A DNA stretch of 64,000 nt, from positions 124,001 to 188,000 of the forward strand of contig JAYODU010000004.1 in the NCBI GenBank assembly GCA_038106445.1, given 5' to 3'. The notes beneath the pieces were generated by a model. The model was given only the letters and a program-made list of their open reading frames with translations, searched no databases and was not told the DNA's origin. Origin of the DNA: Pseudemcibacter sp038106445 (lineage in GTDB: Bacteria; Pseudomonadota; Alphaproteobacteria; Sphingomonadales; Emcibacteraceae). The position numbers and the translations under genes are program-made. Of this stretch, positions 17,546 through 26,820 are shown piece by piece (positions within the stretch are counted from its first letter, which is position 1; each line of letters opens with the position of its first letter).

Positions 17546-18339
17546 CAGACGGCCACCATTCCCTTGATATGGGGGTGAGCATCATAATTTTGCAGTTCGA
17601 AATCCTCAAATTTAAAATCAAAAATGCTCTTTACATCGGGATTAATGTGCATTGTCGGCAAGGGTTTCGGGTCACGGCTTAGCTGCAGGTTAATCTGATC
17701 CAGATGGTTCAGATATAGATGAGCATCCCCAAAAGTATGCACAAAATCACCAACACCTAGGCCCGAAACCTGCGCAACCATCATCGTGAGCAGCGCATAG
17801 GACGCAATATTAAACGGCACACCCAGAAAAACATCAGCACTGCGCTGATAAAGCTGACAGCTTAGTTTCCCGTCCGCCACATAAAATTGAAACAGACAAT
17901 GGCAGGGCGGCAGAGCCATGTGATCAACATCCGCCACATTCCAGGCGCTTACGATCAGGCGCCGACTGTCGGGGTTCTTTTTGATCATATCAATCAGATT
18001 GCTAATCTGATCAACGGTTTTACCATCCGGGGTCGGCCATGAGCGCCACTGATGACCATAAACAGGGCCAAGGTCCCCCTTTTCATCAGCCCATTCGTCC
18101 CAGATTCTGACACCATTATCCTTTAAATATTTGATATTGGTATCTCCGTTAAGAAACCATAAAAGTTCATGAATAATCGACTTTAAATGAAGCTTTTTAG
18201 TCGTCACCATCGGAAAACCATCCGCAAGGTCAAAACGCATCTGATGGCCAAATATGCTAATGGTTCCGGTTCCGGTTCGGTCTTCTTTTTTAGTTCCTTC
18301 GTCACGAATGCGGCGGGCAAGATCAAAGTATTGTTTCAT
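17545..18339 (-). CDS. thyA: Thymidylate synthase
   Basis: 264 aa, exactly the E. coli ThyA length. Methylates dUMP with methylene-tetrahydrofolate. Catalytic Cys146 is in LPPCHCLFQF; YGHQWRSW, QRSADVFLGVPFNIASYA and the C-terminal IKGMVAV match the family closely. Co-transcribed with folA. The gene lies divergent from the ssrA locus. Confidence 0.97.
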   Translation of the reverse strand: MKQYFDLARRIRDEGTKKEDRTGTGTISIFGHQMRFDLADGFPMVTTKKLHLKSIIHELLWFLNGDTNIKYLKDNGVRIWDEWADEKGDLGPVYGHQWRSWPTPDGKTVDQISNLIDMIKKNPDSRRLIVSAWNVADVDHMALPPCHCLFQFYVADGKLSCQLYQRSADVFLGVPFNIASYALLTMMVAQVSGLGVGDFVHTFGDAHLYLNHLDQINLQLSRDPKPLPTMHINPDVKSIFDFKFEDFELQNYDAHPHIKGMVAV

Positions 18340-18435
18340 CGTATTCCGTTTTAACTTGAAAAACTGAATACCATAAATTGCATATATTTTTACGCAAATC
18401 TATTTAAATCTTAAGCTTTTACACTTATATATAGA

Positions 18436-18780
18436 GAGTCGGGCAACCGACTATGGCAATAAACTGATATATGGAATAAACGTATCGGACCCGGGGGCGG
18501 TACCCGGCGCCTCCACCATAAATTCAAATCATTGAAATACTGTGATTTTATGGGGGCGAAACAGGATCGACGTGCGCGATAAAGATATAACTTTTGCCCA
18601 GTATGATACCGCTGTAACGGGTCGCTTTTACAAATGCAAACGATAACGAAGCATTTGCTGTAGCTGCTTAATAAGCCTAGCTACGCGGGGTTCGGTGGGC
18701 ACCTAGCAACAGAAGCCCACCACTTTTTAAATGTCCATTTATGATACTTGCCTAAAATAACTAGCACCGCAGTCATCTTG
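18436..18780 (+). ncRNA. ssrA: tmRNA, circularly permuted two-piece gene (acceptor piece first)
   Basis: The acceptor piece (about 18436-18518) ends CGCCTCCACCA with an encoded CCA. After a spacer of 33 bases, the coding piece starts at 18552 with GGGGGCGAAACAGGATCGAC. GGGGGCG (coding piece 5' end) pairs with CGCCTCC (acceptor 3' end) to rebuild the acceptor stem, as in other alphaproteobacteria. The acceptor piece starts with a 6-bp stem capped by a GCAA loop (AGTCGG/CCGACT). The tag frame is at 18636-18671 and a GGTGGGC/GCCCACC hairpin follows. A TATATA box precedes the start. The arm near CCGGG/CCCGG has no GTTCRA T-loop. The 3' end near 18780 is approximate. Confidence 0.9.
18636..18671 (+). 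other. tmRNA proteolysis tag reading frame
   Basis: The resume codon GCA begins a short frame encoding ANDNEAFAVAA followed by tandem TAA TAA. With the alanine carried by the tmRNA the tag is AANDNEAFAVAA. The ANDN start and AVAA end are typical of alphaproteobacteria; the middle is two residues shorter than the Caulobacter tag as I remember it (AANDNFAEEFAVAA). The last residues serve ClpXP recognition. Confidence 0.88.
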
Positions 18781-18831
18781 TGGTTATAATTTAAGAAATC
18801 AGAGTCGTAATGAAAAAGAAGTAAGGTTTAA

Positions 18832-19314
18832 ATGACTGATAGTATTATTCAATATGATGAAATGGTCCAATCCGCGCTCATCGGCGTTGTAAGGGATATT
18901 TTGACAGATACTGCTGAAAACGGCCTGCCGGGCGATCATCATTTTTATATTACCTTCCAGACTACCCATCCCGATGTAAAAATTCCTGCTTATTTAAAAG
19001 AACGATATGAAGAAGACATGACAATAGTTCTGCAGAACCAGTTCTGGGATCTTAGTGTTTCAGATTCGTTTTTTGAAATTTCATTAAGTTTCAATCGTAA
19101 TAAAAAACATCTGTTAATCCCGTTTGATAGTTTACTTGGGTTCTTCGATCCTAGTGTCGATTTTGGTCTGCATTTCAATTCGGATGTAGATACAAATATA
19201 GAAATCGTTGACGCAGAAGACATGTCACCCGGCCCAGAAGACATTAATAACGATGAAGAGTTGGTCGAAAAAGACAATATCGTCACACTCGACAGTTTTC
19301 GAAAAAAGAAATAA
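18832..19314 (+). CDS. sspB: SspB-alpha, SsrA-tag adaptor for ClpXP
   Basis: 160 aa. The core (about 1-115) has the SspB fold signature: YITFQTTHPDVKIPAYLKERY, MTIVLQNQFWDLSV, FEISLSFNRNKKHLLIPFDSLLGFFDPSVDFGL. A disordered acidic linker follows, ending in DNIVTLDSFRKKK, the usual position of the ClpX-binding peptide. SspB delivers ssrA-tagged proteins to ClpXP. It lies only about 50 bases downstream of ssrA, so tag and adaptor are physically linked. Confidence 0.93.
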   Translation: MTDSIIQYDEMVQSALIGVVRDILTDTAENGLPGDHHFYITFQTTHPDVKIPAYLKERYEEDMTIVLQNQFWDLSVSDSFFEISLSFNRNKKHLLIPFDSLLGFFDPSVDFGLHFNSDVDTNIEIVDAEDMSPGPEDINNDEELVEKDNIVTLDSFRKKK

Positions 19315-19341
19315 AAACCTAACCCGCTGGACAAAAAATCC

Positions 19342-20952
19342 ATGACATCTGCCAAATATACAGACATGTATGCTCAAAGTAAGAGCGATACAGTCTACAG
19401 AAAAATTACATCTGATTATGTCTCAACAATTACCGTTGATGGTAAGGAAATCCTGAAAGTTGACCCCGAAGGCATAAGACTACTTACCGCCGAAGCGATG
19501 AAAGATATTGCCCATCTGCTTCGGCCAACCCACCTTGCAAAACTTGCACTTATTCTGGAAGATGATGAAGCATCTGATAATGACCGCTTTGTTGCAACAG
19601 AGCTGTTAAAAAACGCCAATATAGCCGCCGGTATGGTCTTACCCGGCTGTCAGGATACAGGAACAGGCATCATTATGGGTAAGAAAGGACAGTATGTCTG
19701 GACGGACGGTGACGATGCCGAAGCAATAAATATGGGTATGATAGATACCTATACAAAAACCAACCTGCGTTATTCACAGCTCGCCCCCAAAAGCATGTTC
19801 GAAGAAGCCAATACAAAAACAAATGGCCCTGCCCAGGTTGATATTTATGCAACCGAAGGAAACGAATATCATTTTCTTTTTGTCGCAAAAGGTGGAGGTA
19901 GTGCCAACAAAACTTTCCTTTTTCAGCAAACCCCCGCGATCTTGCGTGAAGATAAATTGATGGAATTTCTTGATGAAAAACTAAAAACACTTGGAACAGC
20001 CGCCTGTCCGCCTTATCACCTGGCGATTGTTGTTGGAGGCTTAAGTGCAGAGCAGAATCTGAAAACAGTTAAACTGACCAGCACGCACTATCTGGATAAC
20101 CTTCCGACAGAAGGTGGGGAATTCGGTCAGGCTATCCGCTGTCCTGAAATTGAAGAAAAAGTTCTAAAAATGACGCAGGCTTTTGATATTGGGGCCCAAT
20201 TTGGCGGCAAATATTTTTGTCATGATGTTCGTGTTGTTCGTATGCCGCGCCACGGCGCATCTGTTCCAATCGGTATTGGCGTTTCCTGTTCTGCGGATCG
20301 GCAGGCAAAGGCAAAAATTACCAAAGACGGTATCTTTCTAGAGCAGCTTGAAACCAACCCGGCACGGTTTATGCCTGATATTAAGGAAGATAAGCTAAGT
20401 GATACAGTCGTAAGTATTGATCTTAACCGTCCGATGGATGAAGTCCTTGCGGAACTTAGCAAATATCCGATCCGAACAAGATTGGCACTTAACGGCACAA
20501 TTGTTGTTGCCCGTGATCTTGCACATGCCGCTATCCTTAAAAAACTGGAAAATGGCGAACCGATGCCTGATTATCTAAAAAATCATATTGTCTATTACGC
20601 CGGACCGGCAAAAACACCGGAAGGGTATTCATCCGGATCATTCGGGCCGACGACGGCTGGCCGAATGGACAGCTATGTTGATATATTCCAGCAACATGGC
20701 GGCAGCATGATCATGCTTGCCAAAGGTAATCGCAGCAAACAGGTAACTGATGCCTGTGCAAAGAATGGCGGCTTTTATCTTGGCTCCATCGGTGGACCGG
20801 CAGCAATCCTTGCAAAAAATAATATTACAAAAGTCGAAGTACTTGATTTTGAAGATTTCGGTATGGAAGCCGTTTGGAAAATAGAAGTAAAAGATTTCCC
20901 TGCATTCATTATTGTCGATGACAAGGGTAATGACTTCTTCAAACAATTATAG
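19342..20952 (+). CDS. Fumarate hydratase class I (4Fe-4S)
   Basis: 536 aa single-chain class I fumarase (FumA/FumB type); hydrates fumarate to malate in the TCA cycle and is oxygen sensitive. Candidate cluster cysteines are in MVLPGCQDTGTG (about 102), TAACPPYH (about 215) and IGVSCSADRQ (about 310). The C-terminal beta domain carries GPTTAGRMDSYVD and SIGGPAAILA. It begins 27 bases after sspB and is followed at 8 bases by the ribbon-helix-helix gene. Confidence 0.93.
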   Translation: MTSAKYTDMYAQSKSDTVYRKITSDYVSTITVDGKEILKVDPEGIRLLTAEAMKDIAHLLRPTHLAKLALILEDDEASDNDRFVATELLKNANIAAGMVLPGCQDTGTGIIMGKKGQYVWTDGDDAEAINMGMIDTYTKTNLRYSQLAPKSMFEEANTKTNGPAQVDIYATEGNEYHFLFVAKGGGSANKTFLFQQTPAILREDKLMEFLDEKLKTLGTAACPPYHLAIVVGGLSAEQNLKTVKLTSTHYLDNLPTEGGEFGQAIRCPEIEEKVLKMTQAFDIGAQFGGKYFCHDVRVVRMPRHGASVPIGIGVSCSADRQAKAKITKDGIFLEQLETNPARFMPDIKEDKLSDTVVSIDLNRPMDEVLAELSKYPIRTRLALNGTIVVARDLAHAAILKKLENGEPMPDYLKNHIVYYAGPAKTPEGYSSGSFGPTTAGRMDSYVDIFQQHGGSMIMLAKGNRSKQVTDACAKNGGFYLGSIGGPAAILAKNNITKVEVLDFEDFGMEAVWKIEVKDFPAFIIVDDKGNDFFKQL

Positions 20953-20960
20953 AACTACGA

Positions 20961-21179
20961 ATGAACGGTGATGATGACAGCTTAAAAAAACATTCCGTCG
21001 TCATCGCCGGACACCAAACCAGCATCACACTTGAAAATATCTTCTGGCAAAATCTTAAGAAAATTGCCAAGGCTGAAAATAAAAGTCTCAAAGCCCTAAT
21101 CACAGAAATAGATGCAAAACGGACGACAAACCTAAGTAGTGCCATCCGCGTCTATATTATCAAAAAATTATCTGACTAA
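20961..21179 (+). CDS. Ribbon-helix-helix domain protein (RHH_4 type)
   Basis: 72 aa. KKHSVVIAGHQTSITLENIFW is the opening of the alphaproteobacterial RHH_4 family, a beta strand followed by helices, and NLSSAIRVYI closes the domain. Ribbon-helix-helix dimers bind DNA, but the targets of this family are unknown. Co-directional with fumarase 8 bases upstream. Its stop overlaps the AsmA stop region on the other strand by four bases. Confidence 0.82.
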   Translation: MNGDDDSLKKHSVVIAGHQTSITLENIFWQNLKKIAKAENKSLKALITEIDAKRTTNLSSAIRVYIIKKLSD

Positions 21180-24100
21180 TTTTGTGGCGGAGATGGTCGC
21201 TGGAACAGGCGCTCCAGAAGCCTGGTGCCAAGTTCCCTAACGGATTCCGGCTGATTATTTTGCGTCTCATTAGCCGGTTGTTGTTCTTGTGGCTGCGCCG
21301 TTTCCTGCTCCGGCGGCGGGGGAGTGGAAAAATCCTCAAGTGGTGTTGTCGTTACGTTGCCCTGTGCCGGGGCAGGTTCACCATCAGTTCCGGTGACCGG
21401 GCTATTATTTGGTGTAGCGCCAGGAATACCGCCGAAAATACCACCAATTCCACCATTTCCTTCTACCATATTCTGCAACAGGCTTGCCGCGATCTTTTCG
21501 CCAACATATCCTTCAAGCCGGGCTGTATTATAAGAAATCTTCGGATCATGCAAATCACCCAATACCCTGATACCAATTGGCGGCGCATCAGGATGATCAA
21601 CAAGTGACATATCACCTGACAGGTTCATCTGCCACTGTGCAAGATTTACCCCCATATCAACCGCACTTTCCGCACCCAGCATTTTTATATCAAATGGGCT
21701 TAATTTTATAAAACCATTGGATGTTGTTATGATACTTGACCCGCCTTCATAAGGTGTTTGCCCACCGGAAAGTGCACTTGTCAGTAAATTGAGAAGTCCA
21801 GTCTTATTACTCAAACTATCAAGTTTCCCGCTAAGTGCCGGAATATCAATTCCATGAATTGTTCCCGGTGACGCCGTTACAGTACCATTTCCGCTTAAGG
21901 AAGAAATAAGCTCCTGCTGACTTAATCCCTTCGCAGTGAATTTCTGTTCCATATCAAAATTACCGCTAACAGGGCTAATACCTGCAAAAGAGCTTGTCGC
22001 ATCAACGATTGTCGCATTTTTGAGTGACATATTCATATCCAGATCACCCTGACTGCTAAATGTCCCAGCTACGGCAACGTCCCCGCCAAAAAGCTTTCCG
22101 GTAAAGTTAGTGATATTTAATATCCCGTTCTGAAGCACTGCTTCAAATCGAGGATTTTCGAAATTATATTTTTCATAATTAATTCGGTTAGCGGTAATAT
22201 TCGCGCGCCCTTCATATTCTTCAAGTGTTGCAAGCTCCATGGGTTCACGGCTCCAATTACCCCATTCGTCACCTTCTGCTAATTCTGCAGATGCTTCCAT
22301 AAAGTCCGTTACAGGCACCGTATCCAATACAAGATTAAAATCAAAAGTACGTTTCCCGCCCTCTTCTATAACAGCATCAAGTGCACCAATTTTACCTGAA
22401 CCTGTAACTTTGGTTGGCCCCACAGTGCCTACAATGTTATTCAATGTTGCTTCAGTCATATTTCCGGAAGCGGCAAGATCAAGTGCAAGCCCCCCAAGAT
22501 TCGAATTGGAAGGTCTGAAATCGCTGCCCATACCACGAATAAATTCCCGCAAATTATTACTTTGAATATTAACAGCCAGATCATAGGAGCTTATTTCATT
22601 TTCCAGCAAGTTTGTACGGCCTTTTAACGCGATATTTCCACCGGCAACTGTCCAGTTGCCATCAATGTCAATGAGCTCTTTGGTTCCCTTTACTGTTGTC
22701 TCAACGGCAAATGGGCGATCATCGTTAGCCGATGCTTTGACAAGCGGAAGACCAAATTGATTAATAAGGCTTATCAGGCTTGGGTTTGATGCAACAATTT
22801 CGAGGTCTACACTGCCGATATTCGGTAACTGAGTAAGCGTCGCACTCCTGACTTCCCCTTTAATATCAGCTTTTGAGCTGCCAATTGTCGACTTCATGTC
22901 AAGATTAAGTTGTTCAAAATTACCATTCATCCGACCATTAACCGAAACAGCGCCGACATTCGCTACATCAAAAGTTGTTTGAAATCTGAATGCCCGCTGC
23001 AAGGGGACAAGTGATGTTGCCGTCGTATTAAAAGATGTTTCAAACAGCGGATTATTAGCAAGATTATTACCGATCAAAGAACCGTTAAGATTAAATCCGG
23101 CATAATCCTCAACATCAATACTTTTGGCATTTAACGAACCTTCAAATAATTCCCCTGAAAGAGAAACTTTTTTTATCGAAACCCCCTGCACGGTAAGATT
23201 TGAAAGTGCAATCTTATAATTCGCGTCAAAATCTGCAAGGATAGCCACCGCAGACTTTATATCCTTTTCACTTTCATCTTCGATAAGATAATTGTCTATA
23301 TTCAGGCTTTCGATAGCCACATCAAGCCCCATTGAAGTCCGGTCCTGCAAGGCATAGGAAACGCCGCCTGAAAACTTGAAGGTATCAAGACTACCGTCTA
23401 TTCCGTATAATTGAACCATTTCCGGCACGATCTGGACAACCCCATTATAATCCAATCGCGTAAGCCTTCCTTGCGGTATTGTGCTGGTATCAATTTTAAG
23501 CCAGTCCAGAAAAGCACGGAAATTCCCGGAATTAAGGCTTACATTCCCGTTAAAGAATGGTTTATTCTGCGGGGCACTGAACGCTCCTCGAAGTGATAAT
23601 TCTGATCCGCCCGGCATGTTTACTCGCGCTCTGGTAAAATCTAGAGCACTATTGGATGCAGTAATATCCAAATCAAGCTGGCTGGCGATCTTATCATTAT
23701 ATTGCAAAGCACCCAATCTGAACTCAAAAGTTCCCTCTATTTGCTCCAGGAAACTATAATCAAATTCTTCCTTGTTTGGGTTCGCGCCTTCCAGACTGTT
23801 CCCTTCACCGTCAAGCGCGGGTAGAAAGCTATCAAGATTAAAACTATTAATGGTCAGACCACCTTCAAAACGGGTTAGGTTCCCAAAGGTTGCTTTTAAG
23901 TTGCCTGTCCCTCTGCTTTCACCCATTTCAAAATCAAAAGCAGAAATGTTTATGGCATCACCGCCATATGCCATCGTCGTTTCAAGCGATAGAGGATAGT
24001 TATATTCTGGTCCGTTCTGGTTTGTATTTTCCTGATCAAGAAGGGATAACGCCAGAAACACATCACCAAATTCATCAGCGTCAATATTTATCTTTCCGTC

Positions 24101-24826
24101 AGCTTGTGGTGAAACATCATCCGGAAGAAAACCACCTACAAATTTTATCTCAACATCGTCATCAAGAAGACCAGCAGTCAGATTTACCGGTACCTTCCGA
24201 CCCTCTCTGATTGTTCCGACCATAAGGTCAAGCGAAACAGGAAGATTTTTATAACGCGCGTCCCCTGTAATTTCAAAGGGCCCCTGCAGGCTCTCAATTG
24301 TGACATCAGCATTTATCATTCGAACAAGTTCTTGTGTGCCGTTTGATAAATCCTGATAACTTAACTGACCATTTTCAATTTGAAATTGATCGAAACTATA
24401 CTCTGCACCAGTATCCGTCGTTGTTTGTTGATCATCCTCAGAGCCAAATTCCCAGTTACCGCGACCATTTTCATCAATTTCAATAGCCACTACCGGCTCA
24501 ACAAGAATAAATTTAGTAACCTGCACTTCCCCTCTTAATAATGGGAAAAAAGCGACATTCACATCGACGGATTTCAAGGTAATAAAATTTTCCGCCTGCC
24601 CGCCAGCCACATTTGAAACACTCACATCTTCAGCAGAAAATGACGGCGATGGCAAAACCGTGAGCGACAGATCACCATTAATAGCAACAGTACGGCCACT
24701 AAGTTCGGACGCTGTGTTCACAATCTGCGTTTTATATTGATTCCAGTCTAAAAAACTGGGTATCACCAGCGCACTGCCGATTAATAGAATTAGTAATATG
24801 CCGGCGCCAATGCCTATCTTCTTCAT
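21176..24826 (-). CDS. AsmA family protein, large
   Basis: 1216 aa. One N-terminal membrane anchor (GIGAGILLILLIGSALVIPSF, about 4-24) is followed by the AsmA N-terminal domain (FLDWNQYKTQIVNTASELSG, ITLKSVDVNVAFFPLLRGEV). A long repetitive beta-rich body follows, and the AsmA-like C-terminal domain (about 850-1110, ending around LAQWQMNLSGDMSLVDHPDA). The last about 90 residues are Pro/Gln/Glu-rich and probably disordered. AsmA-like proteins are inner-membrane anchored, related to bridge-like lipid transfer proteins, and influence outer-membrane lipid homeostasis. It stands alone, divergent from the ClC gene across 152 bases. Confidence 0.9.
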   Translation of the reverse strand: MKKIGIGAGILLILLIGSALVIPSFLDWNQYKTQIVNTASELSGRTVAINGDLSLTVLPSPSFSAEDVSVSNVAGGQAENFITLKSVDVNVAFFPLLRGEVQVTKFILVEPVVAIEIDENGRGNWEFGSEDDQQTTTDTGAEYSFDQFQIENGQLSYQDLSNGTQELVRMINADVTIESLQGPFEITGDARYKNLPVSLDLMVGTIREGRKVPVNLTAGLLDDDVEIKFVGGFLPDDVSPQADGKINIDADEFGDVFLALSLLDQENTNQNGPEYNYPLSLETTMAYGGDAINISAFDFEMGESRGTGNLKATFGNLTRFEGGLTINSFNLDSFLPALDGEGNSLEGANPNKEEFDYSFLEQIEGTFEFRLGALQYNDKIASQLDLDITASNSALDFTRARVNMPGGSELSLRGAFSAPQNKPFFNGNVSLNSGNFRAFLDWLKIDTSTIPQGRLTRLDYNGVVQIVPEMVQLYGIDGSLDTFKFSGGVSYALQDRTSMGLDVAIESLNIDNYLIEDESEKDIKSAVAILADFDANYKIALSNLTVQGVSIKKVSLSGELFEGSLNAKSIDVEDYAGFNLNGSLIGNNLANNPLFETSFNTTATSLVPLQRAFRFQTTFDVANVGAVSVNGRMNGNFEQLNLDMKSTIGSSKADIKGEVRSATLTQLPNIGSVDLEIVASNPSLISLINQFGLPLVKASANDDRPFAVETTVKGTKELIDIDGNWTVAGGNIALKGRTNLLENEISSYDLAVNIQSNNLREFIRGMGSDFRPSNSNLGGLALDLAASGNMTEATLNNIVGTVGPTKVTGSGKIGALDAVIEEGGKRTFDFNLVLDTVPVTDFMEASAELAEGDEWGNWSREPMELATLEEYEGRANITANRINYEKYNFENPRFEAVLQNGILNITNFTGKLFGGDVAVAGTFSSQGDLDMNMSLKNATIVDATSSFAGISPVSGNFDMEQKFTAKGLSQQELISSLSGNGTVTASPGTIHGIDIPALSGKLDSLSNKTGLLNLLTSALSGGQTPYEGGSSIITTSNGFIKLSPFDIKMLGAESAVDMGVNLAQWQMNLSGDMSLVDHPDAPPIGIRVLGDLHDPKISYNTARLEGYVGEKIAASLLQNMVEGNGGIGGIFGGIPGATPNNSPVTGTDGEPAPAQGNVTTTPLEDFSTPPPPEQETAQPQEQQPANETQNNQPESVRELGTRLLERLFQRPSPPQN

Positions 24827-24978
24827 TTTTCTTTGCCTAATCCCCGAAAAAATGAGTATTGGAACAATAAATATTCCATTTCATTTATATATATAACGTG
24901 AAAATCGTGGCAATAATAGGTCAATAATTTATGAAAAAAAGAGTAGAAATCCAAAATTTGATGAATAGACTCTGATAT

Positions 24979-26760
24979 ATGTTCAATAAACTAGACAGAA
25001 TTAAGCGATATTTAATTCAATATCAAATACGCTTGCGAAATTATATGAACCTCCACGATAAATCCGTAGGCGTATTCCTGGCTATTTGTGTCGGTGGTAT
25101 TGTAGCACTTGCAGCAATTGTTTTTCGTTATTTGATCCACTTTACGCAAGCCATAGCCTTAGGTGAATTTCAGGAAAATATTTATGAGTATGTGGATAGT
25201 CTTGTTTGGTGGCATATTCTTGGCTCAACAGTTGGTGGTGGCTTTGTTGTCAGTTTGATATATTTCTTCTTTATGAATGAAAAAAAAGCCGGCGCTATCG
25301 CCGAAGTCATGCATGCAAACAGTTATAATAATACCAAAATGCCCCTAAAGGATGGCATTTTCAGCGCCGTTACAGCAGCCATTGCCCTTGGCACAGGTTC
25401 AGGTGCCGGGCGCGAAGGACCGGTTGTTCATCTTGGAGCAACACTATCATCTTGGGCATCAAATCGTCTTCATTTATCACCTAAAATGTGCCGCACCCTT
25501 TTCGGATGTGGTATTGCTGCGGCGATTTCTGCCTCTTTTAATGCACCTATAGCGGGGGTATTTTTTGCACTTGAAGTCGTTCTTGGACACTATGCATTAC
25601 ATGCATTTGCACCAATTGTTATATCTTCGGTAACCGCAACAATAATATCCAGAATGCATTTTGGTGATTATCCGGCCTTTATCATCCCGGATTATCAGAT
25701 CGTAAGTTTGCTTGAATTTCCGGCATTTCTTATGCTCGGTATTGTAAGTGCACTTGTCGCGATTATTATGATTAAAGCCATATTCTATACTGATGACATA
25801 GCCGACAAAATGCCGATCCCTCTCTGGGCACGACCACCCATAGGTGGTCTTGCCGTCGGTCTTATTGCTATTTTCTGCCCCTATATTCTGGGTGCCGGAT
25901 ACGGAACAACCGATGCTGCGCTGAAAAATATAATTCCAATAAATCTTCTTGTTATCCTGATTGTGGCTAAAATTGCTGTGACATCAATCAGTCTGGCATT
26001 CCGGTATGGCACTGGTATTTTTAGCCCAGCAATTTTGCTTGGCGCCGTTGTTGGAAGCACATTTGGCTGGGTAGCAACGCTGGCATTCCCCGATCTTGCA
26101 AGTAATAATGGGCTTTATGCCATTGTCGGAATGGGGGCTGTATCCTCAGCGATTTTAGGAGCGCCCATTTCAACCATACTCATTATATTCGAACTTACCG
26201 GCGATTATCAGATTACGCTTGCTTTAATGGCTGCCGTCGTTGTGGCCAACCTTGTCACGACACATTTTTTAAAAAGCTCTTCTTTTTTCTATTTACAGCT
26301 AAAACGCATGGGCCGTGATATGGAAGGCGGAAGAGCAAAGCACCTAAGCAGGCTGATTAAGGTGGATCAGATAATGAAGCAGGACTTTGCAACAGTGGAG
26401 CTGGAAACTGAACTTGAGCGTGTGAAAGAACTGATCATAAACCGGAAGTATAATAATCTTTTCGTACTTGATGAAAATTTCCTGATCAGAGGTATCATCA
26501 CACTGAACGAATTACGTGAAGGCTCCCAGAAAGAAATTGAAGCTGAAAATTTAAATGCAGGAAAAATATGCCGAAAACAGACTTTCCACCTGTCTCCCAA
26601 CGACACTCTTGAACAGGCTATTTATCTCTTCAACCAAACCGGTGAAGATCGGATTGCCGTGATTTCCGATAATGACGATGCTAAAATTGTCGGCGTGTTA
26701 TCACAGCATAATCTGCTCAGGGCTTATAATAAAATACTGATCGAAGCCGAAGAAGGATAA
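24979..26760 (+). CDS. ClC family chloride channel/transporter with C-terminal CBS pair
   Basis: 593 aa. The membrane core (about 30-440) shows the ClC selectivity motifs: GSGAGREGPVVHLGA with the gating glutamate (about 140), SFNAPIAGVFFALE (about 185), and GTGIFSPAILLGA (about 340). Residues 455-590 form two CBS domains (VDQIMKQDFATV and NAGKICRKQTFHL starts), which often sense adenine nucleotides. The usual distal proton glutamate of exchangers was not pinpointed, so channel versus antiporter is open. Not in an obvious operon. Confidence 0.93.
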   Translation: MFNKLDRIKRYLIQYQIRLRNYMNLHDKSVGVFLAICVGGIVALAAIVFRYLIHFTQAIALGEFQENIYEYVDSLVWWHILGSTVGGGFVVSLIYFFFMNEKKAGAIAEVMHANSYNNTKMPLKDGIFSAVTAAIALGTGSGAGREGPVVHLGATLSSWASNRLHLSPKMCRTLFGCGIAAAISASFNAPIAGVFFALEVVLGHYALHAFAPIVISSVTATIISRMHFGDYPAFIIPDYQIVSLLEFPAFLMLGIVSALVAIIMIKAIFYTDDIADKMPIPLWARPPIGGLAVGLIAIFCPYILGAGYGTTDAALKNIIPINLLVILIVAKIAVTSISLAFRYGTGIFSPAILLGAVVGSTFGWVATLAFPDLASNNGLYAIVGMGAVSSAILGAPISTILIIFELTGDYQITLALMAAVVVANLVTTHFLKSSSFFYLQLKRMGRDMEGGRAKHLSRLIKVDQIMKQDFATVELETELERVKELIINRKYNNLFVLDENFLIRGIITLNELREGSQKEIEAENLNAGKICRKQTFHLSPNDTLEQAIYLFNQTGEDRIAVISDNDDAKIVGVLSQHNLLRAYNKILIEAEEG

Positions 26761-26776
26761 TTGTTTGGATATCAAG

Positions 26777-26794
26777 TAAATACATCTGTATTTA
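26777..26794. promoter_or_regulatory. Palindrome upstream of the uvrD-like gene
   Basis: TAAATACA and TGTATTTA are perfect inverted 8-base arms around TC, placed 27 bases before the helicase start and 17 bases after the ClC stop. The position suits an operator or a weak terminator. It does not match the alphaproteobacterial LexA box (GTTC-N7-GTTC) and no T-run follows. Confidence 0.3.
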
Positions 26795-26820
26795 TTGATC
26801 ATATAAGCTATATATGACCC

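Noticed and set aside
21182..21607. Plus-strand frame at the 3' end of the AsmA gene
   Set aside because: Arises from the Pro/Gln-rich tail read backwards; no ribosome site or domain.
26777..26794. Palindrome before uvrD as a LexA box
   Set aside because: Does not match GTTC-N7-GTTC or the CTGT-N8-ACAG type; kept only as an unassigned palindrome.
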